A stretch of 64,000 nucleotides of DNA from Ophiodon elongatus (taxonomy: Eukaryota; Chordata; Actinopteri; Perciformes; Hexagrammidae): NCBI GenBank assembly GCA_016806645.1, contig JACSYO010001682.1, positions 912,001 through 976,000 of the forward strand. The letters run 5' to 3'. Numbering within the stretch: the first letter of the stretch is position 1; every line of letters starts with the position of its first letter. Shown here one piece after another: positions 25,071 to 37,085 of the stretch. Below the pieces are notes generated by a model. That model was not told the DNA's origin. It saw only the letters and a list, made by a program, of their open reading frames with translations, and did no database searches. The position numbers were made by a program, and so were the translations under genes.

Positions 25071-25545
25071 CCATAGACTGTGTATAAGAAGTGGACGTAC
25101 CCTATCCTATCAAAGCCTTGAGTTCGGCGATTCGCCATCCCGGATTACAGCCGTCGCCATGTGGTTTTATTTTTGCAACCGATAAACGGAAGTTACCATA
25201 TTTGGAATGCGGAGAGGGGTGACGTAGACATGCCGAATAGAGTAAACCCACCCTAAAGCATACTCCACTTTATGGTCTTTTTAACTCTAAATGGGACCAT
25301 CATTTATGAAATGAACATCATGCTGTATTGAAGAAGACTTGAAACTAGCGATTGAGACCATAAACTCATGTTTCCAATGTTTACTGAGGGAATAAATCAA
25401 GTGAGAAGTAGAGTCATTTTCTCATAGATACAGATACAATCTGACTTCTTTTTGCAACCGGAGGAGTCGCCCCCTGCTGGCCAGTAGAGTTCTATGACAC
25501 TCCCGCGTTGGCTTCACTTGGGCCGACTGGGAGGTTGCCGCCTGG
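25071..25545 (+). repeat. Y-family copy Y1, longest
   Basis: The left end is CCATAGACTGTGTATAAGAA followed by GTGGACGTACC. The middle includes CCCTAAAGCATACTCC. From 25311 it reads ATGAACATCATGCTGTATTG then AAGAAGACTTGAAACTAGCG. The right part has CAAGTGAGAAGTAG and GGAGGAGTCGCCCCCTGCTG. Three shorter copies on the same strand share the right two thirds. I recognise the sequence as an abundant teleost interspersed repeat. No coding frame is conserved, so it is non-autonomous. Confidence 0.75.
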
Positions 25546-27589
25546 TTCAACCCAACCCAATGTATTTGTGTGTTCTCTTGGTCTGGGGCTGACTTTGAAC
25601 GGTTTGGGAATTTTAAACGCCACAGCAAACACGACAGTGGGCTTCCACTTTTCTCCGTTCGGTGTGGAGGCACTTGTCTGGACCTGAACAGAGACAATCC
25701 AACCTATAAAGGACTGGTTCTTTACACACACTAACAACAAAAAAACGGGTATCTGTTAATAAAAATAAAAAAAAGTGTCTTTTATGAGCTTCTTCTCTGA
25801 GCGAAAGTGTCACCAAATAGTTGACGGACTCTTGTGTGCACACGTTGCAGTTTGCTATCAGCAATGTACACAGTGCATAAATTGCTCCGTCTGACTCGTT
25901 TCGCCCGTGTTTGTCGATGCTAAATCACAGTGAGACTTGTTGCACCTGAGCTTCAAGGAGATCCTGTTACCTTTCGTGGGGGCAGAGGGGGACTGATACA
26001 AGTTTAATGGCTGGGCTTTTGTTTGGTGGAGCATTCATGTGTGTTGTTACTGAGCAGAATGGGGAAGGTGGGGGGGGGGGGGTCCTAATATCTCAGGGGG
26101 GAAGAGGTAGGGGGGGGGGGGGTTCAAAGGAGCATCAGGCTTTAAAGTCAACAACGCAGCTGTGTTTACACAAAGGCCTTCAGACGTGAGGGCCAGTGTT
26201 AGGCGGGGGGCAGGGACTAGATGAGGTAATAACAGGCACTGACCCTCCCTCACCCCAGATACAGCAGGAGAAATAGAGGATGAGAAAATATTTCCGCACA
26301 ATGACTCAGGGGTCTAACTTTTTTGTGTTGGTGCTCTGAACTCCCTCAGGGATTGCCTCACATTGTGCTCCATATTGTTTGGAGCTTTGTCCGATATCGT
26401 GCACCCAAGTCAGCACACTGTGGATCCAGTCTGACCTGCTCCGGTTTTTTTTGGAGTGGGGGGGGGTTTGTCCTTGTAAAAACAAATAAATAAATGAACA
26501 GACGTGCAGGCCGATGAGTAAGGAGTTATGTCATGTGCTCGCAGCAGTGTGTGTTTAGAAAGGACGGAATAAACGTTCAGAAAGTCAGCGCACTAGTCCA
26601 ACGAAGTGCACCAGAACAACAGCGGCACTTGGAATGCAGAACATTGTGCCGTAGTTGCTGTGAGACACAACTCACAGGACCTGGGTTAGGTATTTTCTAT
26701 TTCTGTCTTTTGTGTGCTAACTTTTTTTTTTTTTGGAACGTCTTTACTTTTTGTTGCGTTTTCCTTTTTATTCTGATTCTAAAACGCTCCAGTGGTACAC
26801 GGTTGCAGGCGCGCAAATGCGGCTTAACTCGTGATCTGTTTTGTGATGATGCAGAGCTCACGCTACCACCGAGGTTGTGTCTTTGGTATTTATTTATTTC
26901 TCCCGGCAATTCTGTTGGCATGGTAAACGTGGGGAAGTTGCTATTCTACAATCAAAACGTATACATGTATTTATGTATTTCATAGGCAGATTCCCATATA
27001 TGTTTAGACTTAATGTGCTTTACTACAGGGAGGCCAACAAAAAAATGAATTACCAGAGAAGAATCAATATGTGTACCTATTTTTGTTTTTAAACCCTGGC
27101 AACGGCCGTAGATTATGTTATATAATGCCCATTTTGTATTGAGAATGTGCTCGTTCATGGGCCTATATTTCTATTTATTCGCTGACACAGCTTTGCTGGA
27201 TTACTTTTGCTTTTTGTTCTCTAAACTACTTCTATGGATCTCTGCAGTTCGACGTTTCTTTGAATGTATAGTATGCCACTACAAGATATAATACTTTTAT
27301 TATCATTGGTCACCGGAGACATTATTTAGCAAATTAAATGACCAAATAAACTAATGAAAAACACACTCCTGGTATATCTGAACCACCCATGCAATTAAAA
27401 GATATCTTCAAAGTTTGTCTTAAAACAGTGGTCAGGCACCCATTTAGTACATGAACATGCACATTTCGGCCTCTTTTCTGGCTCAATTCTATGTGACGCA
27501 TTTTGAAGTGACTATATGAGAAATAAAAATCATAAGTATTCAAATGTATTCACCTACAAAACATATCAATAATATTCTCTCCTCAAAGC
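25546..27589. other. Non-coding stretch with G-runs
   Basis: There are two G-runs (26069-26082 and 26110-26122), a third near 26458-26466 and a T-run at 26721-26733. A 150-codon frame at 26533-26985 crosses this T-run and has no protein signature. No gene is called. Confidence 0.4.
26069..26122 (+). repeat. Paired G-runs
   Basis: Two runs of twelve or more G, with a shorter GGGGGG run between them, within 54 bases. This clustering could form a G-quadruplex on the plus strand. Confidence 0.8.
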
Positions 27590-27740
27590 TCCCAGACTCC
27601 AGTCAGAAAATAGTAATTTTACCTCGTCAGTTCATTTAAAACTTTACTGAAACGAAATAAAACTAATTCAAACAGTCTTTGTCAGTCTTTCCACTGTTCC
27701 AACAATCCCCAACTCGAGTTTGGGAGAGAAACTGAATAAT
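27590..27740 (+). repeat. Fragment related to the 60.9-61.2 kb repeat
   Basis: TCAGTCTTTCCACTGTTCCA near 27682-27701, followed by ACAATCCCCAACTC and GAAACTGAATAA, matches both halves of the direct duplication at 60.87-61.16 kb. The block AGTAATTTTACCTCG at its left also occurs in Z1 near 36.94 kb. Confidence 0.55.
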
Positions 27741-29175
27741 GGACAGAAGTTTTTCTGTTTAAAAAACAACACTTCAAACTTTAGCCAAAGTTAAGAGGCA
27801 CCAGCAGGTATGTAAAGTAATGTAATGGGTGTCTTTCAAAGTTTTACCATAGTCCAGCACAGAAGCCCTTTCTGAGGAAACAAAAAAAGACTTCCCGTAA
27901 CTTAGGAGGATACTCACTTGTTTTGTTAAATTAGCCTCAAATAAACTGTGGAGTATATTTTTGTCCAGATGGAGGACAGTGGTTTTTCTCCAATTCCATG
28001 AAGCATGTAAGGAAGGGATCTTTCCATGGTCAGTGCGAAAAGGAGAAATGGTGGCAGTTATGATGTTCAAATGGGCCCCTCACTATTGTTTGAGGACGAA
28101 CTTGAAAACATGTGAACTGATTGTATATCAATATATAAAGCAAGATATATAGATAAGAAGTTTTCTGAAAAGACAAAAATGCAATGCTTATTAGTATTTT
28201 TTGTTATTTCTACTAGAAATACATAACAATTCATCATGGAATATGTGTTTTTTAAGATTTTACAGCTGAGAAACACATGTAAAGCCTTCTGATGACGCAA
28301 TAAGATATTATTACTTTGTACAGTAATATTAGATATACTCCGCACAGCCAGGACCAAAAAGTAAAATCCGGTGAAGCTTTCAAATGGATTAGCTAACTCG
28401 ACAGCTTGATTATAATCCATAAAGTCTGTCAAAAGCCTCCGTAAATATTTGTTCTCAGTGTATGACAGTGAAAGCCCGCTATCTCGACCAACATTTTTTA
28501 TGTCCGTTTTTTAAATTACCATTATTCCTTACCAAAGTCAAGAGAAGCGCCATGAAATCCTCCACGTGGAAAGAAGCAACTGTTGTTTGAAATATACTGG
28601 CTGTGGAAATGTTGGTTTTGGGTTGAGCGAGCCAAGATGCAAGTCACATACTGACACGTACTTGTGTTTGGATGACACTTTCATGTAAAGAATGGAATTA
28701 ACTGTGTGAACACACACACACACTCACATCTTACAGTACAAAGACAATTAAATCCACAAGAAAACAACAAATACAAAGCTCTTACAATTCACATTAACTT
28801 ACATTGTTAACTAAACTGTGTAGTAAAAATGTAAATACCAGTTAAATACCCTCCTCATTTACCTTCTGAACCACACATGTATTTTATGTATCATACAGCT
28901 AATATATTACATGTTATAGTATTCAAAATCTTTGGGCGGACTTGGAAGAGAATTTCTGGATTCAGTTGATTATAATAAAAATCAATTTAATAAAAGTTGG
29001 CAATATAGTGCATAATTCTCAGCTGAGGGATCGCAGGCCAATGGCATTCCACAGACTTCATACACTTAAACCACAGCTTCACAATTCATGCTTAAGGTAT
29101 GAATGGATTTAAATGATGTGAAAGAAATAAACAATTTGACGCGTTTATGAAACGTATATATACTGTATGTGAATG
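27741..29175. other. A/T-rich non-coding stretch
   Basis: It carries a 121-residue minus-strand frame at 28067-28432 without protein signature and a short CA run at 28711-28724. Nothing else is supportable. Confidence 0.4.
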
Positions 29176-29741
29176 TGTGGCCCAGGCGTTATAATGTTAC
29201 GCAACAAGCTTAAAGTCGACATTTACTTTTGATTTCACACAGGACACGAACAGCGGTCACCTGGTTGAAAGTCTTGTGTTTATTTAATCCTTCCCACTCT
29301 TAGTGGACATTCTTGCATGCTATACTCGTTATACCATGTAACTGTTTGTATGGAAAGTAGCATAAGCCTGCAGGAAAAGTAGCTAGATTGTCATCCGCAA
29401 ATTTGCATATTGATTCAGTAATCACGTTACCTTTTACATGTGAACAACGTTTTTAAAACAGTAATACAAAGACCTAGCTAAAATAAATTTCTATCATCTC
29501 ATCAATATGTAAATAATCAAATTTCAAAACCAATCTCCAACACAAAAGCAAGAGATGTAGTACGACAAGTTATTGAAAGTTACATGGTATAATGACGAGT
29601 AAAACATGTAAGAAGGTCCACTAAGAGTGGGAGGGGTTAAACGAACACAGGACTTTCACCCAGGTGACCGCTGCTTGTGTCCCGTGCGAAGCCAAAAGTA
29701 CTTTACGCTTGTTGTGTAATGTTGTAACGCCGTGGCCATGC
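29176..29741. mobile_element. Foldback (long inverted repeat) X element
   Basis: Two arms of roughly 160 bases lie in opposite orientation. The left arm is about 29176-29343 and the right arm about 29579-29741, with a spacer of about 235 bases. Landmarks in the left arm are GGCGTTATAATGTTACGC, ACAGGACACGAACAGCGGTC, TCCCACTCTTAGTGGAC and ATACCATGTAAC. All four appear reverse-complemented in the right arm in mirrored order, with scattered mismatches. No transposase frame exists in the spacer. The arms carry the 3' X block. It looks like a non-autonomous inverted-repeat element, and its single strand could form a long hairpin. Confidence 0.75.
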
Positions 29742-30470
29742 TGTCTGACGGTTACCACGTGGCATTGTGTGTCTCTCTGCAAGCATGATACGAAGCTGAT
29801 ATGAAATTCATCATGAAATGTGTTTGGTGAGACATTCAACGTATCTCGTGGTTTGCAGGAATGTACAATGCCCCAAAAAAAATGCACGCGACTGGGTTGA
29901 ATTTGATTGTTCATTTTCAAAAGTGTTCTTCAATTTGACAATATTAGAAGAGTACACTTCTAAACAGGCAGAGTACTCTTTTAATCCATCCATGAGAAGA
30001 ACACCCAGAACTAAACAATCAAATGTGTCAAGCTTTTAAATGGGAAGACCACCCAAAGATTTGACTTTGACTGAGAACCAAGACATTTAATTCCATGCAT
30101 TCTTAATACTTGTTGTACTATTCCATATCTATAATTATTTACACTCTAACAGTTTCTAATAGCGAGGGACCACTAGAAAAGCCTAACACTTGATATTTAC
30201 ATTGTTGGGTATCTCTTTGATCATTTTTATCTCCTGTTATTGTTTCTGTTTCTGTTGTTTTCAAATCAAAGAGAGCAGAAACACCATAAAAATTCTCCAT
30301 GTAAAAATGGAGAAAACATCCATTGTTTGAACTTCCTGTGAAACACGACAAACCCTGGGATGCTGGACGGCCCCAACCCTCATTAAGTGAGTATTACACT
30401 TTGTCATATTGACCGTGTACACACCCAAAAAATAAATAGACAGGGTCATGCTTTTTCATGGCCAGTTATA
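29742..30470. other. A/T-rich stretch, nothing recognised
   Basis: No gene, microsatellite or repeat copy was found. Short frames on both strands overlap and have no signature. Confidence 0.4.
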
Positions 30471-31680
30471 CATTTGCCTTCGTTGAGACTGCGCGTGATG
30501 AGACCTCTGCGGCTACGGAGAGGAGTAAAGCCCTAAACTCTGTCATCAAAAGGCAGCTGACAGTTATTCAATAAGAGGACAGCAAGGGGTGTTAAAGATT
30601 TTACTGAGAAGGGATTTTCACTGAAGGCAGGGCACATAAATCTGGACAAACAGGGCGCCCGGCCTGTTCGGATGACACAAATCGCCGCCTCGTTAGGATC
30701 AATAAAGTAAAACACAATACTGCAAAAGCACAAGTGCAAACTGTGAGGCTCTGGAGGGATTCAATAGCCCCAAAGAATGCGTGGGAATGGGGAGCTCAGG
30801 TTGGAGGCGAGCTTCAATCCCACCAACTCTGCCATGAAATAGAAAGGGAGAGAGCAATTGACCCATGAACCAGGCTGAAAGAGAAATCACTTGTTCCCGT
30901 AATGACTGCCTTCCACATCGGCAGAGGGCTGGCGGATGTGGCCTCGCAGTTGGGCAACTGTGCTGAGAGGGAGGCTGAGGAGAAGGGCGGTTTGTCCAGC
31001 TCCTATGGTCTCCAGCTGCTGGGTAGAATGATGATCAGCCTCCTCAACACTCACTACCCCCCCGCCCCTCCTATCCAAACAGGCACTATGAGATAAACAC
31101 AAACACGGCTCCGTCTCGTAAAAACCGAATCGGAGACAAATTAGCCAGCCCATTAGGCAGCTGAGGTGAGTTTCCTGAATGAATAGCCGAATTGGAAGGG
31201 TTTTTTATTCAGCTCTTGTTTATTTACAGAGAACAGCCCGCTCATTTGCATGCTCCTCTCCAAGTACAGGAAGACTGAAGTGGGTGCTTATGTCTTCTGT
31301 GATAGAGGGGCTTATCCGGCTCTTTAGGGAGCATCTGTGGTCTGCTGCGTTCCAAAAATTCCTTGCTACCAAGCGCCGTTCGTCTCAGTTCCAGATCAAA
31401 CGGGTGTTAGTTAAGGAAACTTCAACGTGCCGACTGGATGAGCCACGGATCGGGCCGGCCGATTGTCCGATTAGGCACACAGCCTGTCCATATACACACA
31501 ATTATATATTCGTACACATGCCCAATCAAAATTCAAAATTTACATTCAGTAACCCACACAGATCCTTATACACCAGAATAGAATATTGCACAGATGGCCT
31601 ACCCCAAAATATTGCACATTCCGTGGCGTCAGCCATTAGTTTGCCGGCTGCTCTGGTTAAGTGTAACTAGATGCTGAATA
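30471..31680. other. Repeat-poor block, possible conserved non-coding DNA
   Basis: Over 1.2 kb shows no microsatellite or dispersed repeat. Composition is even, with words such as TTATTCAATAAGAG and ATCAATAAAG near 30567 and 30700. The 163-codon frame at 31179-31670 has no domain or signal and is read as chance. Length and composition resemble enhancer-type conserved blocks around developmental genes, but conservation could not be tested. Confidence 0.35.
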
Positions 31681-31789
31681 AGACATTTTTAAGTCGACCA
31701 AATTATTACAATTAACTTTCAGGAACTGAAAACACACAGTGAAAGGGTTTAAGTTCTCAGACAAAAAAAAGGACAACTCCCAGACCAGA

Positions 31790-32129
31790 CAAAGCCATGA
31801 TAGCAACGTGTCAATCACAAGATAGACACGCCCTAAAGAATACCGTTTAATCATCCATCATCTATTTTAAATAGGACAACAATTTACTAAATGAACATCA
31901 TGCTGTATTGGAGAAGACTTGAAACTACCGGTTGAGACCATAAAATTAATTTTTTCAATGTTAAGTGAAGTTATAATTCAAGTGAGAAGTAGTCATTTTC
32001 TCAAAAACTTCTATACAATCAGTCTTATTTTTTGCAACCAGAGGAGTCGCCCCCTGCTTATTAGAAATAATGTAAGTTTAAGGCACTTCTGCATTAGCTT
32101 CACTTTTCAGAACTAGACGTTGCTGCTTT
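31790..32129 (+). repeat. Y-family copy Y2
   Basis: It starts near ATAGCAACGTGTCAATCACA, passes ATGAACATCATGCTGTATTG at 31891 and CAAGTGAGAAGTAG, and ends past GAGGAGTCGCCCCCTGCTTA and CTTCACTTTTCAGAACTAGA. It lacks the left third present in Y1. Confidence 0.75.
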
Positions 32130-33240
32130 AGTTGTTGGAAAATATGAATAACATTACGATTATTTTTATTTATTCATTTAAATTTTATTAAAAAGAGAAT
32201 AATTGAATATATTATATTTTTTTATTTGATTTTCTCCTCTTCCCTCCTACTCTCTCGCCCTTTGTTCATGTGCATATATGTATAGGGATATTTGTGTACA
32301 TGTACAGTATTTGTGTTTTTATATGCAGATTGAAATATATCCCATACTACTAGCTTACCTCAATCGACACCCTTCACTCGCCAATTAACAGGATCACACA
32401 TAAGATGGACACAAACCCCCCCACACACATCCATCTATATACATTTTGCTAGATGTCCGTTTCCCACTCTTACACTCATCAGACTCAACCTAAGTTATTC
32501 TCCTCAGTTTACTTTTCTCCCTTTGTTTTTTGTCCATGTCTTACTTTGTATAATTTATTGGGTCGTATATGTGTTCATCTACTTGTATGCACTTGTTTTG
32601 TACTCACTTTTCTACACAATAAAATAAAAACTTTACTTGAGAAGACAGAAGCAAATTAGCATAAGGGGGAAAAAAGTAGAGTACAGAGTTAATGCATATG
32701 CAGGCATTCGTAGAAATACCTTTATGATTATTTTTTTTTGCATTCAAAACGTGTCAATTCAGACGTGTGAATGAATTTTGATGTGACTAGTTTTCTGTCC
32801 GAATTACAAAAACTAGGTTTTTGAATGCTAATATATGAGCATGTTTCATGCTTTGTCTCAACCAAAGCTAGTGGAACAGTGGCCAGGCAGGAAATGGTGT
32901 CAGTGGTGTAACGGGACAAACAAATGGACAAATCGTTAATCTGGCCTATCTGCGGTTGATTCCGGTGTTGAGCGTGTGTCCCCATGTGTTAAATTGGCCT
33001 CACCCCAGCATCCCAAAGCCTCCCTGTGATCCTGACGAGCAGCATTAACTCCCCCTCATGACCCCCCCGGCCCTGCCAAGCAGCTCCCACCCCATGCCTC
33101 TGGTCATGTATTAACTGCCCTCCTTCTCGGTGACAGCCCCTTACAAACGGCTCCTCGATAGTCAGGTATCCCTCTGCACAAAAAAAAAAAAGAAACAGCA
33201 CTGCTCGCACACACTCAGCGCTGCCCGCCACAGGTCATCT
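32130..33240. other. A/T-rich stretch, nothing recognised
   Basis: Very A/T-rich to about 32700. A poly-A-like run lies at 33179-33192. There is no gene signal. Confidence 0.45.
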
Positions 33241-34200
33241 GTCTTCCTCAAATCTATCTAATGGCGTGTTTCACGGCCCTCTCGGCGCTACACCAGCCGG
33301 TCCTGGAGGGTGAGGGTGGGGAGGGGCTGAGTATCTGATGGCCCCTAGATATTTTTAGAGTCACAGGAATAGAAATACAGCGTGGATGGCATGCCAGGTT
33401 GGTTCGCTGACGGTTCAAATGCACGGAACGGCTGCAAAAATGTTTATGGTCTTGGACACGTTGAAAGTCACAATAGATAAAGGAGGAATCCATCACGAAG
33501 CCATAATTCCTCTTCAGTAAAAGTCTCTGAATTTTAAAAAGGAATTGTTGGGAATATATATAGCTCTCCTGGGGGAAGAAATAATTCATAGGAAAGGTGT
33601 TGAAATGGACTTTCCTTGTAGCGTAAATACGCTCATGTATGCAACCATTTGGAGAACTAAAAAGGTAACGCTATTCTGCACAAATGACAAGATAAGGCTT
33701 CTTTGGAACAGCCTGTATCAATTATCTCTACTGAAGCCAATGACAACTTTAAAAGGTTCCCATAATTATATCTCCGATCGCCTTTAATGCGGCCTGCCGC
33801 AGCAAGAGGCGGGGGTGGGAGGGGGGCAGATCCCGGCGCTATTCAGAAACGTCCCTGACAAAGACGTCAGCTTCTGACAGTTTAACAAAGAGGGGACGAG
33901 AGGAGAAAAGAATATATCAGCCAATGCAAATATTGACCCAGTACCACAATTGCTAATTAGTTGCAAAAATCTCAGACGGAGTGACAGCTAATCTGCTCAT
34001 TTCGGCAGATGAAATTCTTCTGGGGAGGAAAAAGAAAGAGAATTCCTCAAAACACACATCTGCTGTGTGTAATGGCTTTTTCATTATACAGATTGAACCA
34101 GTCAATAGGCTGTTCCTTCTCTGCATACTAAACCTACAGTCACTTTACTGCTTAGTGTCAATTACAGTCCTGAAAGATGTGTTGGTATTTGAAAAATAAT
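33241..34200. other. Repeat-poor block, possible conserved non-coding DNA
   Basis: About 1 kb without microsatellites or dispersed repeats. It contains a perfect octamer word ATGCAAAT at 33924-33931, a GCTAATTAG homeodomain-type word near 33952, and a GATAAGGC word near 33690. No frame has protein character. Enhancer function is inferred from composition only. Confidence 0.4.
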
Positions 34201-34302
34201 AACCAATTCAAATTTGACAGGTCTAGGGAATAATAATCATTTTGAGGCACTTTCTTTTACCTGATTACATTTAGCATTTTTTGGTATTCCTATTTTCACT
34301 TA

Positions 34303-34460
34303 AAGGGTCAATTCATCCAAATGAGAGAAAAAAAAATCTCATTCACCCTCTTTTACTAAAACGATGCACCTAGTTATGGTTTAGTTTTCCGGGTTTAAAA
34401 TATGTAATTTTTCCCTTCACCTCAATACAATTGAGAATGGAGTGTTGTTTATGGTTGTTT
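34303..34460 (+). repeat. Possible dispersed repeat relic
   Basis: The segment AAAGGGTCAATTCATCCAAA then TTTTTCCCTTCACCTCAATA resembles a fish interspersed repeat in word order. Recognition is weak, and there is no second copy in the window. Confidence 0.3.
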
Positions 34461-34507
34461 ATAATTATAATTTTTGCTGCAGAGAGTGTTCAATTGAACG
34501 CTGAACA

Positions 34508-34785
34508 ACGCCGTGGTAGCAACCTGTCAATCAAAAGGTAGCCACGCCCTAAAGCATACCCTGCTTTATTGTCTATTTCCCTCTAAATGGGACCAAGATT
34601 CTTATGTTAAAAATGTTTATTAAGATAATAAATAAATAAATTATCAAGTTAATAAATTGATAGGGTTATTTTGTAATTGCCTTCGAAACATTCTGACTTC
34701 TTTTTGCAACAAGAAGAGTTGCCCCCTGATGGTCATTAGAAATAATGCAGGTTTAAGGCACTTTTCAGACCACACCTTGTCATTT
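34508..34785 (+). repeat. Y-family copy Y3, internally deleted
   Basis: It starts CGCCGTGGTAGCAACCTGTC and passes CCCTAAAGCATACCCTGC. The ATGAACATCATGCTG block is missing, and the copy resumes near TTCTGACTTCTTTTTGCAAC, GAGTTGCCCCCTGATGG and AATAATGCAGGTTTAAGGC. Same strand and same starting point as Y4. Confidence 0.7.
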
Positions 34786-35040
34786 TTAAGAGGAAACAAT
34801 TTATTGGGCGGAGAGCTATCATGAAACCTCAGCAACTTTCTGCATGACCAAAAATCACGAGAGTTAAGCTGAAAAATGCTTAAAATATGCTTTTATTTTT
34901 TTATTTTCATTAACTTACCCCAAAAATCAAGTATTTGGCTATTGACAATACAGAGGTTTGTGGTTTGGAAAACCGCCATGATAAAAAAAGTGATATCATA
35001 AGAAATGTGCCTGTGCTCAAACACGATGGTGAGCATTCTT

Positions 35041-35960
35041 TGTGTACATACGTACACATTTTACTGCAGCTCTGTTTGGGTGAAACCTGAACGCTGGAAT
35101 GCAGCGTCCCTCATTCACTGGAATGTTTACTTCCCAATATGACTTGGCATGGAAAAGGGCAAAATGTCAGACTCTCCGGGGGAGCTTCCAAGAATAATTT
35201 GGAAGAGATGGTTGAATTTCACTCAGGAGAAGTTGAAAGAAAAGGAAGGGGGTCGGAGGTCAGCGAAGGATGAATAATCAATTACAGAGGAATTACAGGC
35301 GTTATACTTATTTGCAAACAGTATAACTTCCCTGATTGAATCTGGCAGCCAGAGAATGGCCTATTCTGAGGCGGCATGCAGCCTCACTTCACGTATGAGT
35401 AATGGATATGAACATGCCTGCTTCACAAAGAGCAATGGATATGGGAGAGGGGATAAAATGGCACAATTTTTAATTGAATGTGGAGTCCACAGCCGGGCAC
35501 ACAGGCCCCTTTTCAATCGCCTGCATGACTTATGATCCGCACTTTTCAATAGTTTCGCTTTGCACGTTTAAATTGCTTCTATTGTTGTGTGTCCTCCCTC
35601 TGCTCAAAGCTTGCCTCTCCAGCCGATCAAGTTAAATATTAATTGTGTGCCTCAGGAGGATCGCCTATCAGGCTGAAATCAAACACTGCAGTGAGTCCCT
35701 TTGGTGACAACAGAAAAAGAAAAAAACGTTGCCTTTTTCTCTGTGCCTATTGTTTTCCTCCAATCGTTTTTACACCGCTCCGTGAGTCACGTATCCATGT
35801 GGAAGGACATAATAAGGAGGTTTTGTCCCAGGGCTGAATTTCAGCCTCATGAAATTCAGAAATAAATGTCCACCGCACCACAGACAACACTTTTAACCGG
35901 AGAGAAGAGGACCGGATGGGCATTCTGTGACTCGTATGATTTCCTCTGGTTTGGAATAGC
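35041..35960. other. Repeat-poor block, possible conserved non-coding DNA
   Basis: About 0.9 kb of complex sequence without repeats. Homeodomain-type words include GAATAATCAATTACAG near 35271, TTTTTAATTGAATG near 35467 and AATATTAATTGTG near 35635. Two near copies of GAGCAATGGATATG / GAGTAATGGATATG lie about 35 bases apart at 35396-35442. No protein-like frame. Function is inferred. Confidence 0.4.
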
Positions 35961-36098
35961 AAAGAAATCAGAGTCTAGCCAAGTAGAAAGTAAAAGAAAG
36001 AATAAATCGTAATGATTGCATTGATAGAATCACATCCAAAAGTTTTGGGATCTTTAGTAAACCGGCTTTGAACTTTATTCATTTCAGTCTTGGAACTT

Positions 36099-36132
<34 letters not shown>

Positions 36133-36690
36133 TGCTGGGCTTGCTTTTAGCCTGTGTGGGAGATTGCAGGGTCAAGGAGGTCGAGGAGTTTGTGATATCA
36201 CTGGGATGAAATGTGCCTAATGAAATCTCTCTTCCCATGGTGGCCTGGGAAACACATGCTCACAAACATACACACACTCGCACACACACACACACAGAGT
36301 GAGTGGGGGAGATAGAGACACACTCACGCTGGTACACATGCATAATAAACCCTAAAAATACGGACATAAGGGTGATATTTCTCTAATATCTTTCTGAAAT
36401 TGGGTCTTGCTTTTGGACTTCATCATTTCTGTCAATTACAATTGCACTCAGCAAGTTCTGGGAACTTCGGAGTTGAATGCCCCAGACGGAATTCTTAAAA
36501 CTAAAATGAAGAAACTACATCTGACAACATAATCTTAACTTAAGGTCAAATGAAGTTGTGCTGATGATAGGCATAAGTAAGCATTTACAGGGTTTGTTTA
36601 TACGGGACATATTTTGTTGAGTGTGTAAGCTCATCCTTGACCTTGGAAAAAGTACTTTGACGAAATAATCTGGACTCGAGGTCTGCTTAG
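35961..36690. repeat. Stretch with (TG)n and (CA)n microsatellites
   Basis: A TG run at 36100-36134 and a CA run at 36270-36297 lie in otherwise unremarkable sequence. Confidence 0.8.
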
Positions 36691-37085
36691 AAGGGATAGT
36701 TCGGATCTTTTGAAGTGAGGTTTTTTTAGGTACTTATCCACAGTCAGTGTGTTACCTACAGTAGACTGCAGTCGCCCCCCCCCCCCCTCCCTCCCAGCTT
36801 GGAGAAACAGACAGTGGTTATATTTAGAATGTTTTTACTGCTTTACCCTTCCGTCACACAGCCCATTTCGACGAGGAACTGAAGCCGTTATTCAGGCTCG
36901 CTTCAAAGCCACCACAAGACTCCTTTGTCCAAAAGAGTAATTTTACCTCGCAGCACACGGGAGTCGCTGGTCTACTGCTGCCTTGGACACTTATTTGGTT
37001 TGCGATTTTGTGTTACGTTTGGTGTTTTAAAGGCTTAGCTCGGACTCACCTATAATGATCTCGAGCCCAATTTCCCCTTTGTGGT
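36691..37085 (+). repeat. Z-family copy Z1
   Basis: The left end is AAGGGATAGTTCGGATCTTT, then TACTTATCCACAGTCAGTGT, TTACCTACAGTAGACTGCAG and CCAGCTTGGAGAAACAGACAG. The body has GACGAGGAACTGAAGCCGTT, CACAAGACTCCTTTGTCC and GTCGCTGGTCTACTGCTGCC. The body blocks recur in order at 43.2-43.3 kb. The left-end block recurs inverted at 43.40-43.44 kb. I recognise it as a common teleost repeat. A C-run occupies 36775-36787. Confidence 0.65.

Noticed and set aside
26533..26985. 150-codon plus-strand frame with an internal acceptor-like tract
   Set aside because: The hydrophobic run comes from a T-run and T-rich DNA; the rest has no signature or partner exon.
28067..28432. 121-codon minus-strand frame
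   Set aside because: A/T-rich composition explains the Phe/Ile/Asn/Ser content; no motif was found.
31179..31670. 163-codon plus-strand frame
   Set aside because: No recognisable protein feature; it lies in a repeat-poor block where long chance frames are not rare.
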